NCBI GenBank assembly: GCA_031761405.1
Contig: JASEVX010000011.1
Location: 28,210,514 to 28,274,513, forward strand
DNA from: Serripes groenlandicus
Lineage: Eukaryota > Mollusca > Bivalvia > Cardiida > Cardiidae
Reading direction: 5' to 3'
DNA length: 64,000 nucleotides
In this document: positions 12,581 through 23,438 of the stretch, piece after piece
How positions within the stretch are numbered: position 1 is the first letter of the stretch
Layout: each line of letters starts with the position of its first letter
The notes under the pieces: model-generated
What the model was told of the DNA's origin: nothing
The model's input: the letters and a program-made list of their open reading frames with translations, nothing else
Database searches by the model: none
Made by a program: the position numbers and the translations under genes

Positions 12581-12787
12581 TCGAGGGCTTGGTGTGAAAC
12601 GGTTGTAACTAAAAACCTATTTTGAAAACCCTAGTTTAGGGGCAATTTTGACCCCTTTGTAAACAATGCAAATTTAGGTGCCATTGCTCAGAACGAGCAA
12701 TGGCACCTAAATATCCATTGTTTACCAAGAAAAAAGATTTAACGCTTATAAATATTTTATGGCGAGGTGACTACACCAAGCCCTCGA
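12581..12787. mobile_element. MITE family C (TA target), copy 1
   Basis: Starts TCGAGGGCTTGG and ends CCAAGCCCTCGA between TA dinucleotides. The core contains GTGCCATTGCTC...GAGCAATGGCAC, a strong hairpin. TA flanks suggest a Tc1/mariner-type non-autonomous element. The second copy is at 56178. Confidence 0.75.
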
Positions 12788-12984
12788 TATGGTTTTAAAT
12801 ACTGAAATTTTACTTCATGTACACGCTTTAGATCTAATACTAAATCTGTATTTAATATAAAAATAGTATTTTGTTTGAATATTTGATACCGGCGGTATTT
12901 GATGGTCGGAGGATCAGGAGGATAGTCGTATATTCTACATGTACCACCGAGTGTTTATGGAATTCACCTGACATTCACTCTTAC

Positions 12985-13146
12985 TTTTCAAAATAACGTT
13001 GACGTCGTCGCGTAGTTGGGTAAACGTTCCAAACGAACTCTTGTCCTCCGGGATCACGTGCTGTTTAAGCCACGTGCCACATGCAAACTGGTAGAAATCG
13101 TCACATGGATTCACCGACATGTCCATAGCACTGCGGACACGGGCAG
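12985..13146 (-). CDS. M13 peptidase exon 4
   Basis: 54 codons carrying the M13 N-terminal signature: AARVRSAMDMSVNPCDDFY, QFACGTWLKQHVIPEDKSS and FGTFTQLRDDV. Acceptor AG at 13148-13147 and donor GTAAGA at 12984-12983. It completes GCG-GCT (A-A-A-R) across the exon 3 junction. Confidence 0.95.
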
Positions 13147-13441
13147 CTGTTAAATAAACGGACATGATAATATACCATACACGATGCTCTAGGGAAATCA
13201 ATCTGTGTGATGTGTTTGTGACCAGTATAAAGTTCGAGGCTTTGCCTTTTTTTGCCAAATTTCAAGTAGCTCTAATCACAGAGAGAATTAGAAAAACAAC
13301 AACATGCAATACCTGGTTAAACTTCTACTAATAGTCTTTATATGGTCCATATGCTATAATAATAACGACTGTAATGTTATCGTATGAGAAAACTCTGGGA
13401 ATCCCAAAATAAACGTGTTACTAGGTTAACTGTCATCTATC

Positions 13442-13654
13442 TTAACTCTTTCAGCGCCGAATTGTTTAAAGTAGACACTTCCATGTTCAAAATCGGGCGT
13501 CTCCATAATTCACGTAAAAAAAGTTTTGAGTATTTTGATAACTAAAAGGCAAACAATGCTGATTTCAGGTGAGACAGCTCGTTACAAGCTGACTCGCCTG
13601 AATCTGTATTGTTTGCAAAAAACTCAATATTGCCTTTGGCGCTGAAAGAGTTAA
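13442..13654. mobile_element. MITE family D (TTAACTCTTTCAGCGCC ends), copy 1
   Basis: TTAACTCTTTCAGCGCC at the left and GGCGCTGAAAGAGTTAA at the right are perfect inverted termini containing TTAA. The interior has GACAGCTCGTTAC and CAAACAATGCTGATTTCAGG words. Other copies lie at 49855-50064 and, more degraded, at 23026-23211. Confidence 0.75.
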
Positions 13655-14404
13655 AGGCTGATGTGTTAGCACATCACCTGATGTGATATAGTCAAAGTCT
13701 TCTGCTCTGAAAACATCTGAGGCAATAAAAAGAGCTGATCTTCCGCTATATATTTGATATAATTTGATCACTGTCTTGTTTTTAATGATATACATTTTCC
13801 ATTAATCTGACAATCGCTAGCTTAGAACATTGTCTCATTTTCAAATAATGTGTTGTTCACAAGTCGCCTGCTGTATAATTACCAGAAGTCCTCTATATCT
13901 GGTCATAGATTAAAGATCACAAACCACGTGCTGAACATGGACAAAGCGGACTCGCTATTGCTCAAACATGGGGTATTTCGAGTATATCGTTTAACTCAAA
14001 CCACTTCCTGGAATTAATCTTTCTTTTCAAAGGGGAGTAATCAGAACTTCTACTGCGCTATATTTTGTATATGCTTTTAACACTGGCTTGGTGGAATCAT
14101 ACCTTTGAAATAACGTCGTTTTGGCGTCACAATGGACGTTTTTGCTACAATGATTGTATGGTTAAAGAAATCACCATAAATTTCTCATTTCAAATTGTAT
14201 TCTGATACAAGTAACTTTAAACTGAAGAGAACACAATAAACGGTGTGATGGTATCAACTGCATACATCTATCATGACAATTAACACAACATGAGGCGAGT
14301 TAAAATGGAAATTTCGCTAGCATATTTTAACAGTAATTGGATTATTTCTAATTTATAAAACATATTAAATAAATTACGAATCTGACAATACATAAATAAA
14401 TTAA

Positions 14405-14895
14405 GCATACATGAAGGTATCTCTTGAACACCTCGATAACTTTACATGTACCTTTCAACTACGAGTTATCGCGAGTCTATAACTTATATATAATTCGAAA
14501 ACGGCGTAGCAGTAGTTCTGATTATTCACACGATTTGTCAGAACTGCTACTAAGCTATTTTCTTGATATGGTGTTATCAACTGGCTTTCTTTTCATGATA
14601 CTCACTTAAGTATAAATACATTATGAAACTGACAATACATAAATAAATTAAGCATATACATGGGGGTATGTCTTGAACACCTCGATAACTCGAAGCGATT
14701 TACAGGTCCCTTTCGACTACAGGTTATCGCTAGTCCATAACTAATATATATTTCGAAAACGGTGTAGAAGCGGTTCTGATTGCTCATATAATATGGTGTT
14801 ATCATAAATGGGGCTATCTCTCGAACATCTCGATAACTCGAAGCGATTTACAGGTCCCTTTCCACTTCGAGTTATCGCGAGTCCAGCTGTACTTA
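14405..14895. repeat. three tandem copies of a 200-230-bp unit
   Basis: Copies start near 14405, 14640 and 14805. They share CTTGAACACCTCGATAACT, a TTACAGGTCCCTTTC-type word, GAGTTATCGCGAGTC and TTCGAAAACGG. The third copy is cut short by M13 exon 3. Confidence 0.7.
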
Positions 14896-14896
14896 C

Positions 14897-14935
14897 CCGC
14901 AAGGACACACCCTTCCGTGAGGCAGATCTCATCCT
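14897..14935 (-). CDS. M13 peptidase exon 3 (39-nt microexon)
   Basis: Encodes EDEICLTEGCVLA, the M13 'vCLtpgCv..A' motif just outside the membrane. Acceptor TTGTAG and donor GTAAGT are canonical, phase 1 to 1. It is too short to be seen as an ORF; phases with exons 2 and 4 confirm it. Confidence 0.88.
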
Positions 14936-15007
14936 CTACAATAGTAAAAAAGAAAATGTAAATCAGGGGCCTAGCCCCCTTTAGGCACTAAAAATGCCCC
15001 AAAAATG

Positions 15008-15248
15008 CAGCTGCGGCAATACACATCTGCGTAATGTATCGACCAGATCAGCCTGCGCTGTCCGCGCAGACTGATCAGGCCGACACATTCCGTCTAAGGG
15101 GGGATAGATAGAGTAGTGATTCCTGAAACAGAAAAACCACAGGAGGCGAAAAGTGTATATCTGGGTACGCCTGTGTGGCATGCTTAGGCTGATCCGGGTC
15201 GATACTTTACGCAGAGTCCACAATGTTGATTTTCTCACGAGACGGCCT
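15008..15248. mobile_element. MITE family B, copy with eroded left end
   Basis: Contains the CTGCGTAATGTATCGACC word and the GGCGAAAAGTGT, CCGGGTCGATACTTTACGC and GTTGATTTTCTCACGAGAC segments of family B. The outer left terminus is lost. Confidence 0.65.
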
Positions 15249-15419
15249 ACACATTGATTTTTGCCAAGCTACGCCCCTGTCAATCTCAATTTAAACCAGA
15301 CCTTAACTTTGCTTGCTCGTAAATATACGTACTGCAGAAATATATGCTTACTATATTTTGTAAGTTCATATATATGAGCCTGTGCGTAAGGAAAGGTGCA
15401 CGTTGGCATTTCTGAATAG

Positions 15420-15845
15420 TATAGGCCACAATCCCACCAACGATACTTAGCTTAGATACTCATGTTTTACAACATACTAGGGAGACACAAACGATGAAAT
15501 ATGCCTTTAAGTTTTAAAAGTATTACTTAGCGCTAAGTTATGTTGGTGGATTTGGACCCAGGGTCCAATTCCACCAACATTACTTAGCGTTAAGTCATAC
15601 TTAAATACTTAAAAGCATATTTCGTCATTTTTGTTTCTCTAATATTTTGTTATTCATGAATGGTGTGATGTTTTTAAGTGAATAACAAGTTGATATAAAT
15701 AGTTACCTTGCTGACCAACATTACTTTTTAAGAAATTAAATCTTTAAGCAATTTTATAAGGAAAACAAAAATGATGAAATATGCCTTTAAGTATTTAAGA
15801 AATACTTAGCGCTAAGTAATGTTGGTGGATTTGGAGCCTGGTGTC
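15420..15845. repeat. inverted-repeat element with CACCAACATTACTTAGC termini
   Basis: Contains ATGTTGGTGGATTTGGA and TCCACCAACATTACTTAG in both orientations, around AAAATGATGAAATATGCCTTT words. Related pieces occur at about 43335-43600 and 47925-48000. No coding capacity. Confidence 0.6.
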
Positions 15846-15913
15846 ATAGTGTCCACCTTCTCAGTCTTATCCTGAATAGAATATGCACACGTTGACAGAT
15901 GCTTGGGTAAGTA

Positions 15914-16169
15914 ATATGAGCCGTCCCGCGAGAAAACCAACATTATGGCTTCTGCGTAATGTATCGACCCAGATCAGCCTGCGCAGTCCGCGCAGACTGA
16001 TCCGGGCCGACACATTCCGTCTCAGGGGGATATATGTATAAAGTAATGATTCCTGAAACAGAAACTCCACAGGAGGCGAACAGTGTCTATCCGGGTTAGC
16101 CTGCGCGGCATGCTTAGGCGGATCCGGGTCGATACCGCAATGTTGATTTTCTCGTGGAACGGATCATAT
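15914..16169. mobile_element. MITE family B, full copy
   Basis: Begins ATATGAGCCGTCCCGCGAG and ends CTCGTGGAACGGATCATAT. The internal palindromic GGATCAGCCTGCGC words match the other copies. Confidence 0.75.
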
Positions 16170-16189
16170 GTTAACAGTCTGCAGAGTGG

Positions 16190-16410
16190 CTATGACCATC
16201 AATAATTTCACTATCAAGTACAATAATCATCTAAAAATTGATCGTTTATGCTTCATTTTTTACTGGGTAGACATACCAAGTGTGCCAAATGTTGTACATT
16301 TAAATTGACTTTCAATTGACTATTGTTCAACATTTACTGTCAAAATAGGTTTGAACTATGCATTATTTATTTTGTTGTCACTATTAGCAATATTTGCAGA
16401 AGTTTTAACT
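16190..16410. repeat. dispersed repeat family F, copy 2
   Basis: Resembles 206-560 and 40430-40742 (shared TTTACTGTCAAAATAG-type and TTATGCTTCATTTTT words). Non-coding. Confidence 0.5.
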
Positions 16411-16927
16411 TGTAGTGTCTTATGTTGTGTTGCTGTCTTGCTGGTCATTATGAGCAATTTATCTTTTTGACACAATGTTTTAAAAAGTTGTCTGTTACAA
16501 ATGCAACGGGTATGTATGAAGGAAAGGGTTAATCATTCAACAGGAGTTTTGTGGAAATTGAATGTACATACATGTATATAAATATTTCAGACATCTGCAA
16601 TCGGATAAACGTTCTTTCGGTTCTGTCTCAGTCTGGCTGTATACACAAACCTAAACATGTAACAATCGGTAACTTCCGAAACTTAATTCGAACTGAACTG
16701 AAATACCGAATTTCGGATGAATTGGTCTGAACAATGCTTTCAGGCGATCGCAGTTAATATTGGTATAATTTGTTATAATGCGCAATACTACATTTTTACA
16801 TCTGTTCATTCGATGCACCTACTCACAAATTCACGTTTAGTTGATTACAAAACATATAAAATGTATCAGTTTACAGTTGTTCAGCCTTTTCTATCATAAA
16901 CCAACGGTATACACGTCTTTGGATAAG

Positions 16928-17157
16928 TTAACCCTTTCCCTCATATAGACGCTTTCCGACGCCTCTGCTGCAGACGGCTATTTGAAAACATAGTGACAAA
17001 AGGAGAAATTGCACAAAACGTGCAATTTCTCCTTTTGCCACAATGTTTTCCACTTTTAGTCATAGGTTATCCATTCAATTATAGAGATTTTCTACTTTTT
17101 TACAAAATATGTTCAAAGTCGTCTGCTGCGGAATTGTGGTATGAGGGAAAGGGTTAA
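16928..17157. mobile_element. MITE family A, full copy
   Basis: TTAACCCTTTCCCTCATA to ATGAGGGAAAGGGTTAA. It is near-identical in layout to 17471-17699 (opposite orientation), 21944-22172 and 62826-63055. A central hairpin GAAATTGCAC/GTGCAATTTC is present. Confidence 0.8.
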
Positions 17158-17220
17158 TTGTCGGTTTAAATTGAACTGTCGCACGATGACAACATACCAG
17201 ACAGTTTACTATATATTTCA

Positions 17221-17448
17221 ATGGAACCTGACCGTGCTATGTATTCGTCCTGCGACAGTTCAATGTACGGGGACTATACCTGTGTGCGACAGTTCAATGT
17301 ACGAGGACTATACCTGTGTGCGTTTGTGTCGGTGTTGTTGGCGTTGTTCGTGACGGTGTTGGTGACGGTGTTTGTGACGGTGTTTGTGGCAATGTTTGTT
17401 GTTGGCCCCCTTGGTTTACAGCTGTTGAAGTGGGACACGGAGCTTTAA
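17221..17448 (+). CDS. possible small membrane protein ORF (doubtful)
   Basis: A 75-codon ORF sits exactly between two oppositely oriented family A MITEs. It contains a 32-bp tandem duplication (giving repeated GDYTCVR-like residues) followed by a hydrophobic Val/Phe-rich run from GTGACGGTGTT-type repeats. The hydrophobic segment could be a membrane helix, but it arises from a short minisatellite. I recognise no family, and there is no promoter or splice evidence. Probably not a gene. Confidence 0.15.
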   Translation: MEPDRAMYSSCDSSMYGDYTCVRQFNVRGLYLCAFVSVLLALFVTVLVTVFVTVFVAMFVVGPLGLQLLKWDTEL

Positions 17449-17470
17449 CTGTAATATACATAGACCTTGG

Positions 17471-17699
17471 TTAACCCTTTCCCTCATACGACAATTCTGC
17501 AGCAGACGACTTTGAACGTATTTTGTCAAAACATAGAAAATCTCCATAATTGAATGGATAACCTATGACTAAAAGTGGAAAACATTGTGGCAAACGGAGA
17601 AATTGCACGTTTTGTGCAATTTCTTCTTTTGTCACTATGTTTTCAAAAAGCCGTCTGCTGCAGAGGCGTCAGAAAGCGTCTATATGAGGGAAGGGTTAA
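17471..17699. mobile_element. MITE family A, full copy, inverted relative to 16928 copy
   Basis: TTAA-bounded copy whose internal order is the reverse complement of the 16928 copy. The pair therefore forms a large inverted repeat around a 313-bp spacer. Confidence 0.8.
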
Positions 17700-17962
17700 G
17701 CGGAGATAAAGCGGCAATATCTGTATACGCCATTCAATAGAGTTGAAAACAGTTTTGCAAAAGCAGAAGTTGTTCATTACAAGCATAACTTTCTTTTGTC
17801 ACTATGTGATCAAAAGGCGTCTGCTGCATATGCGTCAAATGCGTTTGCATGCGGGAAAGGTTTCAGATCGCATGTTGTCAATACTTCTCTGATGTAAACA
17901 GCGAAGTACAGGTTACACATGGTCCGGCATACATTATTTTATCCTCTCTTCAGTGAGTCAGT

Positions 17963-18192
17963 TTATTTATTTATTTATTGGGGTTTTACGCCGCTTTCAA
18001 CATTATTACAGTTATATCACGGCGATAGTTCCCTTTATTCATAATCCGTGGGTAAACAAACCAGTACTAGGCTAGAAAATGTGCCTTGCCCAAGGGCACT
18101 CCACCATGACCGAGGTGCCGCGACTGGGGATCGAATCCGGGACACCCGGTTTCGAAATCCCCAACGATAACCACTCGACCACAGCGGATTCC
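17963..18192 (-). mobile_element. tRNA-derived SINE 2 with 13-bp target-site duplication
   Basis: On the minus strand it starts GGAATCCGCTGTGGTCGAG (tRNA-like A-box region), has GGATTCGATCCCC (B-box) and ends in GGGGTTTTACGCC-type tail plus a TTTA repeat (an AAAT-rich tail on that strand). It is flanked by perfect TCAGTGAGTCAGT at 17950-17962 and 18193-18205. Confidence 0.85.
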
Positions 18193-18639
18193 TCAGTGAG
18201 TCAGTAGCACTGATATCCCCCAAAACCTGTCCATTACATACATGTTTAAAGTATTTGGTATGACTCGGCAAGTGATCGAATCTACGATCTCTCGCACCCG
18301 AGGCAGAAGACGCTCTACCACTACACAACCGATGCGATTTTTTTTTCTAAAAGCTTTTATATCTCGGCGGTTCAGTTCATCTTCCAATGCGAGTCTTGGC
18401 TTTCCTGACCCAATTCCAAACAGTGACATCATTCATCCTAGGCAACTGTCTACATTTTAGCCCTTTGATAATATACTAATGAAGTTGGTCACAATGGCAT
18501 TATCATGCATCAAAGTTAGTAAATGACCATAGATCGACGACCCTACCCCACGCCGGGAACCTGTGGTCACACTCACCTTTGTCATTTACCAGAAAATAAA
18601 AATGGTTGATCCGGGATTTGATCTCTAGACTATAGATCA

Positions 18640-19430
18640 GCAATCAATATTTCGCCGATCGTCAACCCTCAAGAACATATATCGATAACCCTCAAGGCCA
18701 TAGGTCGACAATCCTCAAGGCTATAGATCGATAACCCTTAATCTATAGGTCGACAATCCTCAAGGCTAAAGATCGATAACCCTCAATTCATAGATGGACA
18801 ACCCTCAAGACCATATATCGATAACCCTCAAAGACCATAGGTCGACAATCCTCAAGGCTAAAGATCGATAACCATCAATACCCTAGATGGACAACCCTCA
18901 AGACCATAGATCGATAACCCTCAATACCATATATCGATAACCCTCAATACCATAGATCGATAGCCCTCAATACCATAGATCGATAACCCTAAATACCATA
19001 TATCGATAACCCTCAATACCATAGATCGATAACCCTAAATACCATAGATCGATAACCCTCAATACCATATATTGATAACCCTCAAGACCATATATCGATA
19101 ACCCTCCATACCATATATCGATAACTCTCAAGACCATCGCTACATGTAACCCTAAATACCATATATCGATAACCCTCAAGACCATAGATCAATAACCGTC
19201 AAGACCATATATCGATAACCCTCAAGACCATAGATCGATAACCCTCAAAACCATCGTTAACCCTCAAGACATTATATAGATAACCCTCAAGACCATAGAT
19301 CAATAACCCTGATGACCATAGATCGATGATCATCAGGACTCTAGATCGATAACCCTCAATACCATAGATCGATAACCCTCAATACCATCGTTAACCCTCA
19401 AGACCGTAGATCGACAACCCTCGACGTAAT
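18640..19430. repeat. 24-bp satellite array, locus 1
   Basis: About 30 imperfect units of AACCCTCAAGACCATAGATCGAT-type sequence, most carrying ATCGAT. The reverse complement of this unit forms the array at 50400-52345. A run of the minus strand reads as a repetitive ORF (18967-19185) that is an artefact of the repeat. Confidence 0.92.
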
Positions 19431-19499
19431 CGCTATATCGGCGCGGATCGATTGGTTCGTGGTGAGGCGTGATATAGCTCTTTCCAACAATAAAAATCT

Positions 19500-19702
19500 A
19501 GTCAGTAGCAGACGACTTTGAAAACACCCGGGCAATATATGCAAACTCTTAAAAAAGGAACATTTTACAACTCAATAAAGCTGAAAACATTCTGACAAAT
19601 GAGAAATTGCTCGTTTTGAGCAATTTCTGCTTTTGCCACAGTGTTTTCAAAGGTCGTCCGCTGGAGATATGGGCCAGAATGCGTCTATAGGCTGGAGAGG
19701 GT
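19500..19702. mobile_element. MITE family A, degraded copy
   Basis: Contains GCAGACGACTTTGAAAACA, the GAGAAATTGCTC hairpin and AAAGGTCGTCCGCTGGAGA, but only weak TTAA-type termini. Confidence 0.5.
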
Positions 19703-19744
19703 AAATGACCATTTCCCACATGGGGTGTAAACGTTACAACATAC

Positions 19745-19905
19745 CGACGTCATCATTGTCTTTATTGTCATCCAGTCTCAAAATCGTCACAGCTAGAACA
19801 ACGGACAAGGCAACGGTTGTCAAGGCAAACAAAACGACCAGAAACACGAGGGTTCGAGAGTTACCTCCCCTGTATTTAGCATCTCCATGAATCACGCTGT
19901 CAGTA
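19745..19905 (-). CDS. M13 peptidase exon 2 (signal anchor)
   Basis: 161 nt. After TDSVIHGDAKYRGGNSR comes a hydrophobic stretch beginning TLVFLVVLFALTTVALSVV (residues about 41-65), the single membrane anchor expected of a type II M13 ectoenzyme, then an acidic juxtamembrane stretch. Acceptor TTTTTCAG, donor GTATGT, phase 2 to 1. Degenerate copies of part of this exon border occur nearby at 20005-20060 and 20205-20240. Confidence 0.88.
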
Positions 19906-20404
19906 CTGAAAAATAAAATTAGGGGGCATGGAACATATATTGAGAATTCTTCTTTTTGGGGTTGCCCGCCACTTTCTTTGTTATTTGAAAACATTACGAG
20001 GCTACAGTGGTTACCTCCCCTGCATTAAGTCCCCCTCCGCCCACCCCCACCCCCTTACACCCCCATGAACCCCGACACAATAAATATATGAAAAGTTAAA
20101 TCTCAAGAGATAAATATGAAAAGTAGTTTTTCGGGAGATGGTGTTAGTTTGCTTGAAATTTGATAAAGAAACGAGGTTTGGGATTTGTCGCCCATTGATT
20201 TTGTCTCTAAATGAATCAAGCTGGCGGTACTGAAAATGGATAAAGGGAGATAAAAATAGATATACATGTAGAGGAAAGTCAGTCTAGAGTAAGCTGCCCC
20301 TACAACTTCATTACGTCAATAATGACAACGCACTTTGGAAATGATGTCGCAATGAAAAGGTTATAGACACAACCTTGTTTGTGGACCAACCAGTTTACCT
20401 TTCA

Positions 20405-20718
20405 TATATGAACCATCACACGAGAAAACCGACATTGTGGACTCCGCGTAAAGTATCGACGCGGATCAGCCTAAGCAAGCTGCACAGGCTAAACTGGACA
20501 GACACCTTTTGCCTCTAGTGGATTTTCTGTTTCGTGAAATATGACTCTATACCTCTGAAACGGAATGTGTTGGCCCGGATTAGCCTGCGCAGACTGGGAT
20601 ATGACTATATACCCCTGAAACGGAATGTGTCGGCCCGGATTAGCCTGCGCGGCTGATCTGGGTCGCTACATTACGCAGAGTCCATAATGTTGCTTTTCTC
20701 GTGGGACGGCTCGTATAT
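20405..20718. mobile_element. MITE family B copy with internal duplication
   Basis: Family B termini (ACGAGAAAACCGACATTG; GCTTTTCTCGTGGGAC) with a duplicated internal segment beginning ATATGACT, which makes it longer than its relatives. Confidence 0.7.
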
Positions 20719-20826
20719 GTTATATTGATATATGTGACGAGGCAGATACATATAAGTCTATATTATAGCCTTATTAAAACATGTTTTAATTAATATGTAT
20801 CTTGGGAGGGTGACCAGTGTTGGTTC

Positions 20827-21215
20827 ATGCGAGACTATAGAACGCCAGGCACCAGACTACATTCTTGGTTCATGCAAGACGTACTAATTGAGTATAGTAC
20901 GCTAGGCACCAGACTACATTGTTGGTTCATGCGAGACGTACTAATTGACTATAGTACGCCAGGCACCAGACTACATTGTTGGTTCATGCAAGACGTACTA
21001 ATTGACTATAGTACGCCAGGCACCAGACTACATTGTTGGTTCATGCGAGACGTACTAATTGACTATAGGACGCCAGGCACCAGACTACATTGTTGGTTCA
21101 TGCAAAACGTACTAATTGACTACAGTACGCCAGGCACCAGACTACATTGTTGGTTCATGCAAGACGTACTAATTGACTATAGTAAACCGGGTACCAGCCT
21201 ACGGAAAAGTATGGA
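20827..21215. repeat. 57-bp tandem repeat, about 6.5 copies
   Basis: The unit contains GGCACCAGACTACATTG, TTGGTTCATGC and GACGTACTAATTGACTAT. The 57-bp period is a multiple of three, so one frame stays open for 133 codons with a 19-residue repeat (for example TPGTRLHCWFMQDVLIDYS). I see no reason to call a protein: the copies are near-identical at the DNA level and no family is recognisable. Confidence 0.9.
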
Positions 21216-21943
21216 TAATTTCTATTAGCGAACTTACAATCATTGATTGAATAGAGTTGAATACATTGGGTCGAAAGGTGCAATTACTCTTCATGAACAA
21301 TTTCTTCTTTTTTGACACATTGTTTTAAAATTATACTACAGGTGCGTCAAGTGCGTCTGCATGTCGAAAAGTGTGAATGTCAAAACCCTAGATAAATGTT
21401 AATCAAGTACATACAATGAACATTTAGTTCGTTTCCTTATTTAACTGATAATTTATACTATACATTATGATGTCAACCGTTTTTTTTATATTCTCTTTAT
21501 AAAGAATAATGACCGAATTAATACATTCTGCGGTATATTATATAATACGTGAGGAAGAACGCGAATCTAGGCGTTTGTCTAAAACCATTACCTATCTTTA
21601 ATATATGTTTATTTACACTTTAACTTATCTCTAGTCGAATTATTATGTTGGGACGTATATACTGAAGTTAATAATTCTTCCCTAGTGATATACGTCATTT
21701 CGGATATGTCGCGGGTAATCAACGAAACAAGTACGACGTTTTTATTTTACTCGGTTAACCTTTTCCTACAAACTGGAGACGCTTTGTGACGCTCCTGCAG
21801 CAGATGAATTTTGAATCATTGTGGCAAAAGGAGTTATTGCTCGTAATGAAAAATGTCTCCTTTTGCCTCACTAAATAACTAAACTGTCATTTATAAAGAT
21901 TTTTGTTTGTTTTCGCACAGATGTTTTCAAAGTCGTCTGTTAA

Positions 21944-22172
21944 TTAATCCTTTCCCTCATATATACGCTTTTTGACGCCTCTACAGCAGACGGCTTTTTG
22001 AAAACATAGTGACAAAACAGAAATTGCTCAAACCGAGCAATTTCTCCTTTTGCCACAATGTTTTCTACTTTTAGTCATAGGTTATCCATTCAATTAAAGA
22101 GATTTTCTATTGTTTGACAAAATATGTTCAAAGTCGTCTGCTGCAGAATTGTTGTATGAGGGAAAGGGTTAA
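21944..22172. mobile_element. MITE family A, full copy
   Basis: TTAATCCTTTCCCTCATA to ATGAGGGAAAGGGTTAA with central GAAATTGCTC hairpin. It lies 26 bp beyond the donor side of candidate M13 exon 1. A diverged partner lies at about 21755-21940. Confidence 0.75.
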
Positions 22173-22197
22173 AGAGTTTTTAAAACACAGTACTTAC

Positions 22198-22265
22198 ATT
22201 ATTGAACTTGATGAACTAGTAAACGAGGCATATATGAAAATCGGAAGCCAAGTAACCAAAATCAT
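22198..22265 (-). CDS. M13 peptidase candidate first coding exon
   Basis: ATG at 22265-22263, then 22 codons plus two bases (starts MILVTWLPIFIYASFTSSSS) ending at a canonical donor AAT|GTAAGTAC. It joins exon 2 in the right phase (AT+T = Ile), and exon 2 itself lacks an in-frame ATG before the membrane segment. The N-terminus is unusually hydrophobic for a cytosolic tail, so another upstream exon remains possible. Confidence 0.55.
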
Positions 22266-22520
22266 GAATTTCAAAGGATCATTTTAATCGATTAAGTTGT
22301 AGTAGAAAGAATTCCTAGAACAGCAGTCTGATAGAAAGAAATCGATACATATGAGCCCGTTCATGTCACAACGTTTTCAAGAGTCGTCTGCAGCAGATGC
22401 GTAAAAAAACATCGCTGCGTGAAAGCCTGGGTAAACGGTTACTAGTACATTGTTAAACGTTTGCGTTTCTGTGCAGTGTTATCATACAACTAGATAAGGA
22501 GGAGAGAATTTGTCTTCCCC

Positions 22521-22521
<1 letters not shown>

Positions 22522-22594
<73 letters not shown>
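22522..22594. repeat. poly-C tract (73 C)
   Basis: An uninterrupted C homopolymer, preceded by CCCCT. On the minus strand it reads as a poly-Gly ORF with no meaning. It is followed by a hairpin (22634-22690: TTGGTACTCAAACGAATCG pairing with CGATTCTTTTGAGTACCCA). Length accuracy depends on the sequencing method. Confidence 0.9.
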
Positions 22595-22597
<3 letters not shown>

Positions 22598-23025
22598 CCA
22601 TATCTCCCTTATGACTCCACTAAAACATATGTTGTTGGTACTCAAACGAATCGTCTCACTGAGACGATTCTTTTGAGTACCCACAACATAGGGTTTGAGG
22701 GTCAAATAAGGATTTGGGGATGTGAACTACTCTTCTCACCTTCTTATATGTTATCATAAAAAACAAAAGTTGACAGAATCTTCTAACAAGCTTGTGTAAG
22801 AAACATTCGGACAGTGAAGGTTCATATCACCCCTATCTGTCTGCTCAGTCTTATCTGCACAAGTTGACAGAAAGTAGGTATGCTGTCAATTGTGCGTGGT
22901 GATCTTTCAAGTCTTATCAGAATCTACACAAGAGGACGTAATCTCTTTTCAAGATTGTGTAAGTAATATATGAACTGTGAAGATCTTTTTCCTAAGAACG
23001 GGTTCGTTTCAACTTCATTACTGAC

Positions 23026-23211
23026 TTAATTCTTTCGCAGCCAAAACCAATTAAAGGTTTTTGCAAACTATACAGATTCCGGTAAGACAGATCGTAACGA
23101 GCTGTCCCTCCCGAAATCTGCATTGTTTACCACTAAGACAACGAACAATTGGTTTCCCTATTTTCAACATGGAAGAGTCGACTTTGTGAAACTCGGCAGT
23201 GAAATGGTTAA
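23026..23211. mobile_element. MITE family D, degraded copy
   Basis: TTAATTCTTTCGCAGCC at the left and GGCAGTGAAATGGTTAA at the right, with the ACGAGCTGTCCC and CATTGTTTACC words of family D. Confidence 0.6.
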
Positions 23212-23438
23212 TCGTTTCATGCACAAACTGATTCTAAATTTGACGATTTAGAAAACACCGAGGTAAAATTCTATATAGCTAACTGTAAGCATAACTTAAT
23301 TGAAAATAAAATATTGTGGCAAAAGATATATATGGCGCATCATGAGCAATTTCTCATTAATAACTTAAACCGTTTCAAGCACAAAATGAATCTTAAGATG
23401 ACGACTTTGAAAACACCGAGGTAAAAATCTCTCTAATT

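Larger units (their letters stand above)
1077..22265 (-). other. M13 (neprilysin/ECE-like) metallopeptidase gene span, C-terminus outside window
   Basis: Twelve minus-strand coding exons with GT-AG borders and matching phases give about 485 codons. M13 enzymes are type II membrane ectopeptidases of roughly 700-770 residues. Seen here: a short cytosolic tail, one membrane segment (residues about 42-65), the Cys motif C-L-T-E-G-C, the PCDDFYQFACG signature, a W-(x)n-DDKN block, L-P-S-R-D-Y, NYVVAT, the P-P-R-W-Q-S-C block and the WM-x(3)-TK block. The catalytic HExxH, the downstream Glu ligand and the C-terminal Trp would be encoded further left, outside the window. Family and order of domains are clear; the member (neprilysin, ECE, NEP-like) cannot be decided without the C-terminus. 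The introns carry many repeats but no disabling change was seen in any exon. Confidence 0.9.

Noticed and set aside
18967..19185. 72-codon repetitive ORF (minus strand)
   Set aside because: Frame through the 24-bp satellite; period divisible by three keeps it open.
22490..22705. 71-codon minus-strand ORF with poly-Gly
   Set aside because: Produced by the poly-C homopolymer; no start context or family resemblance.
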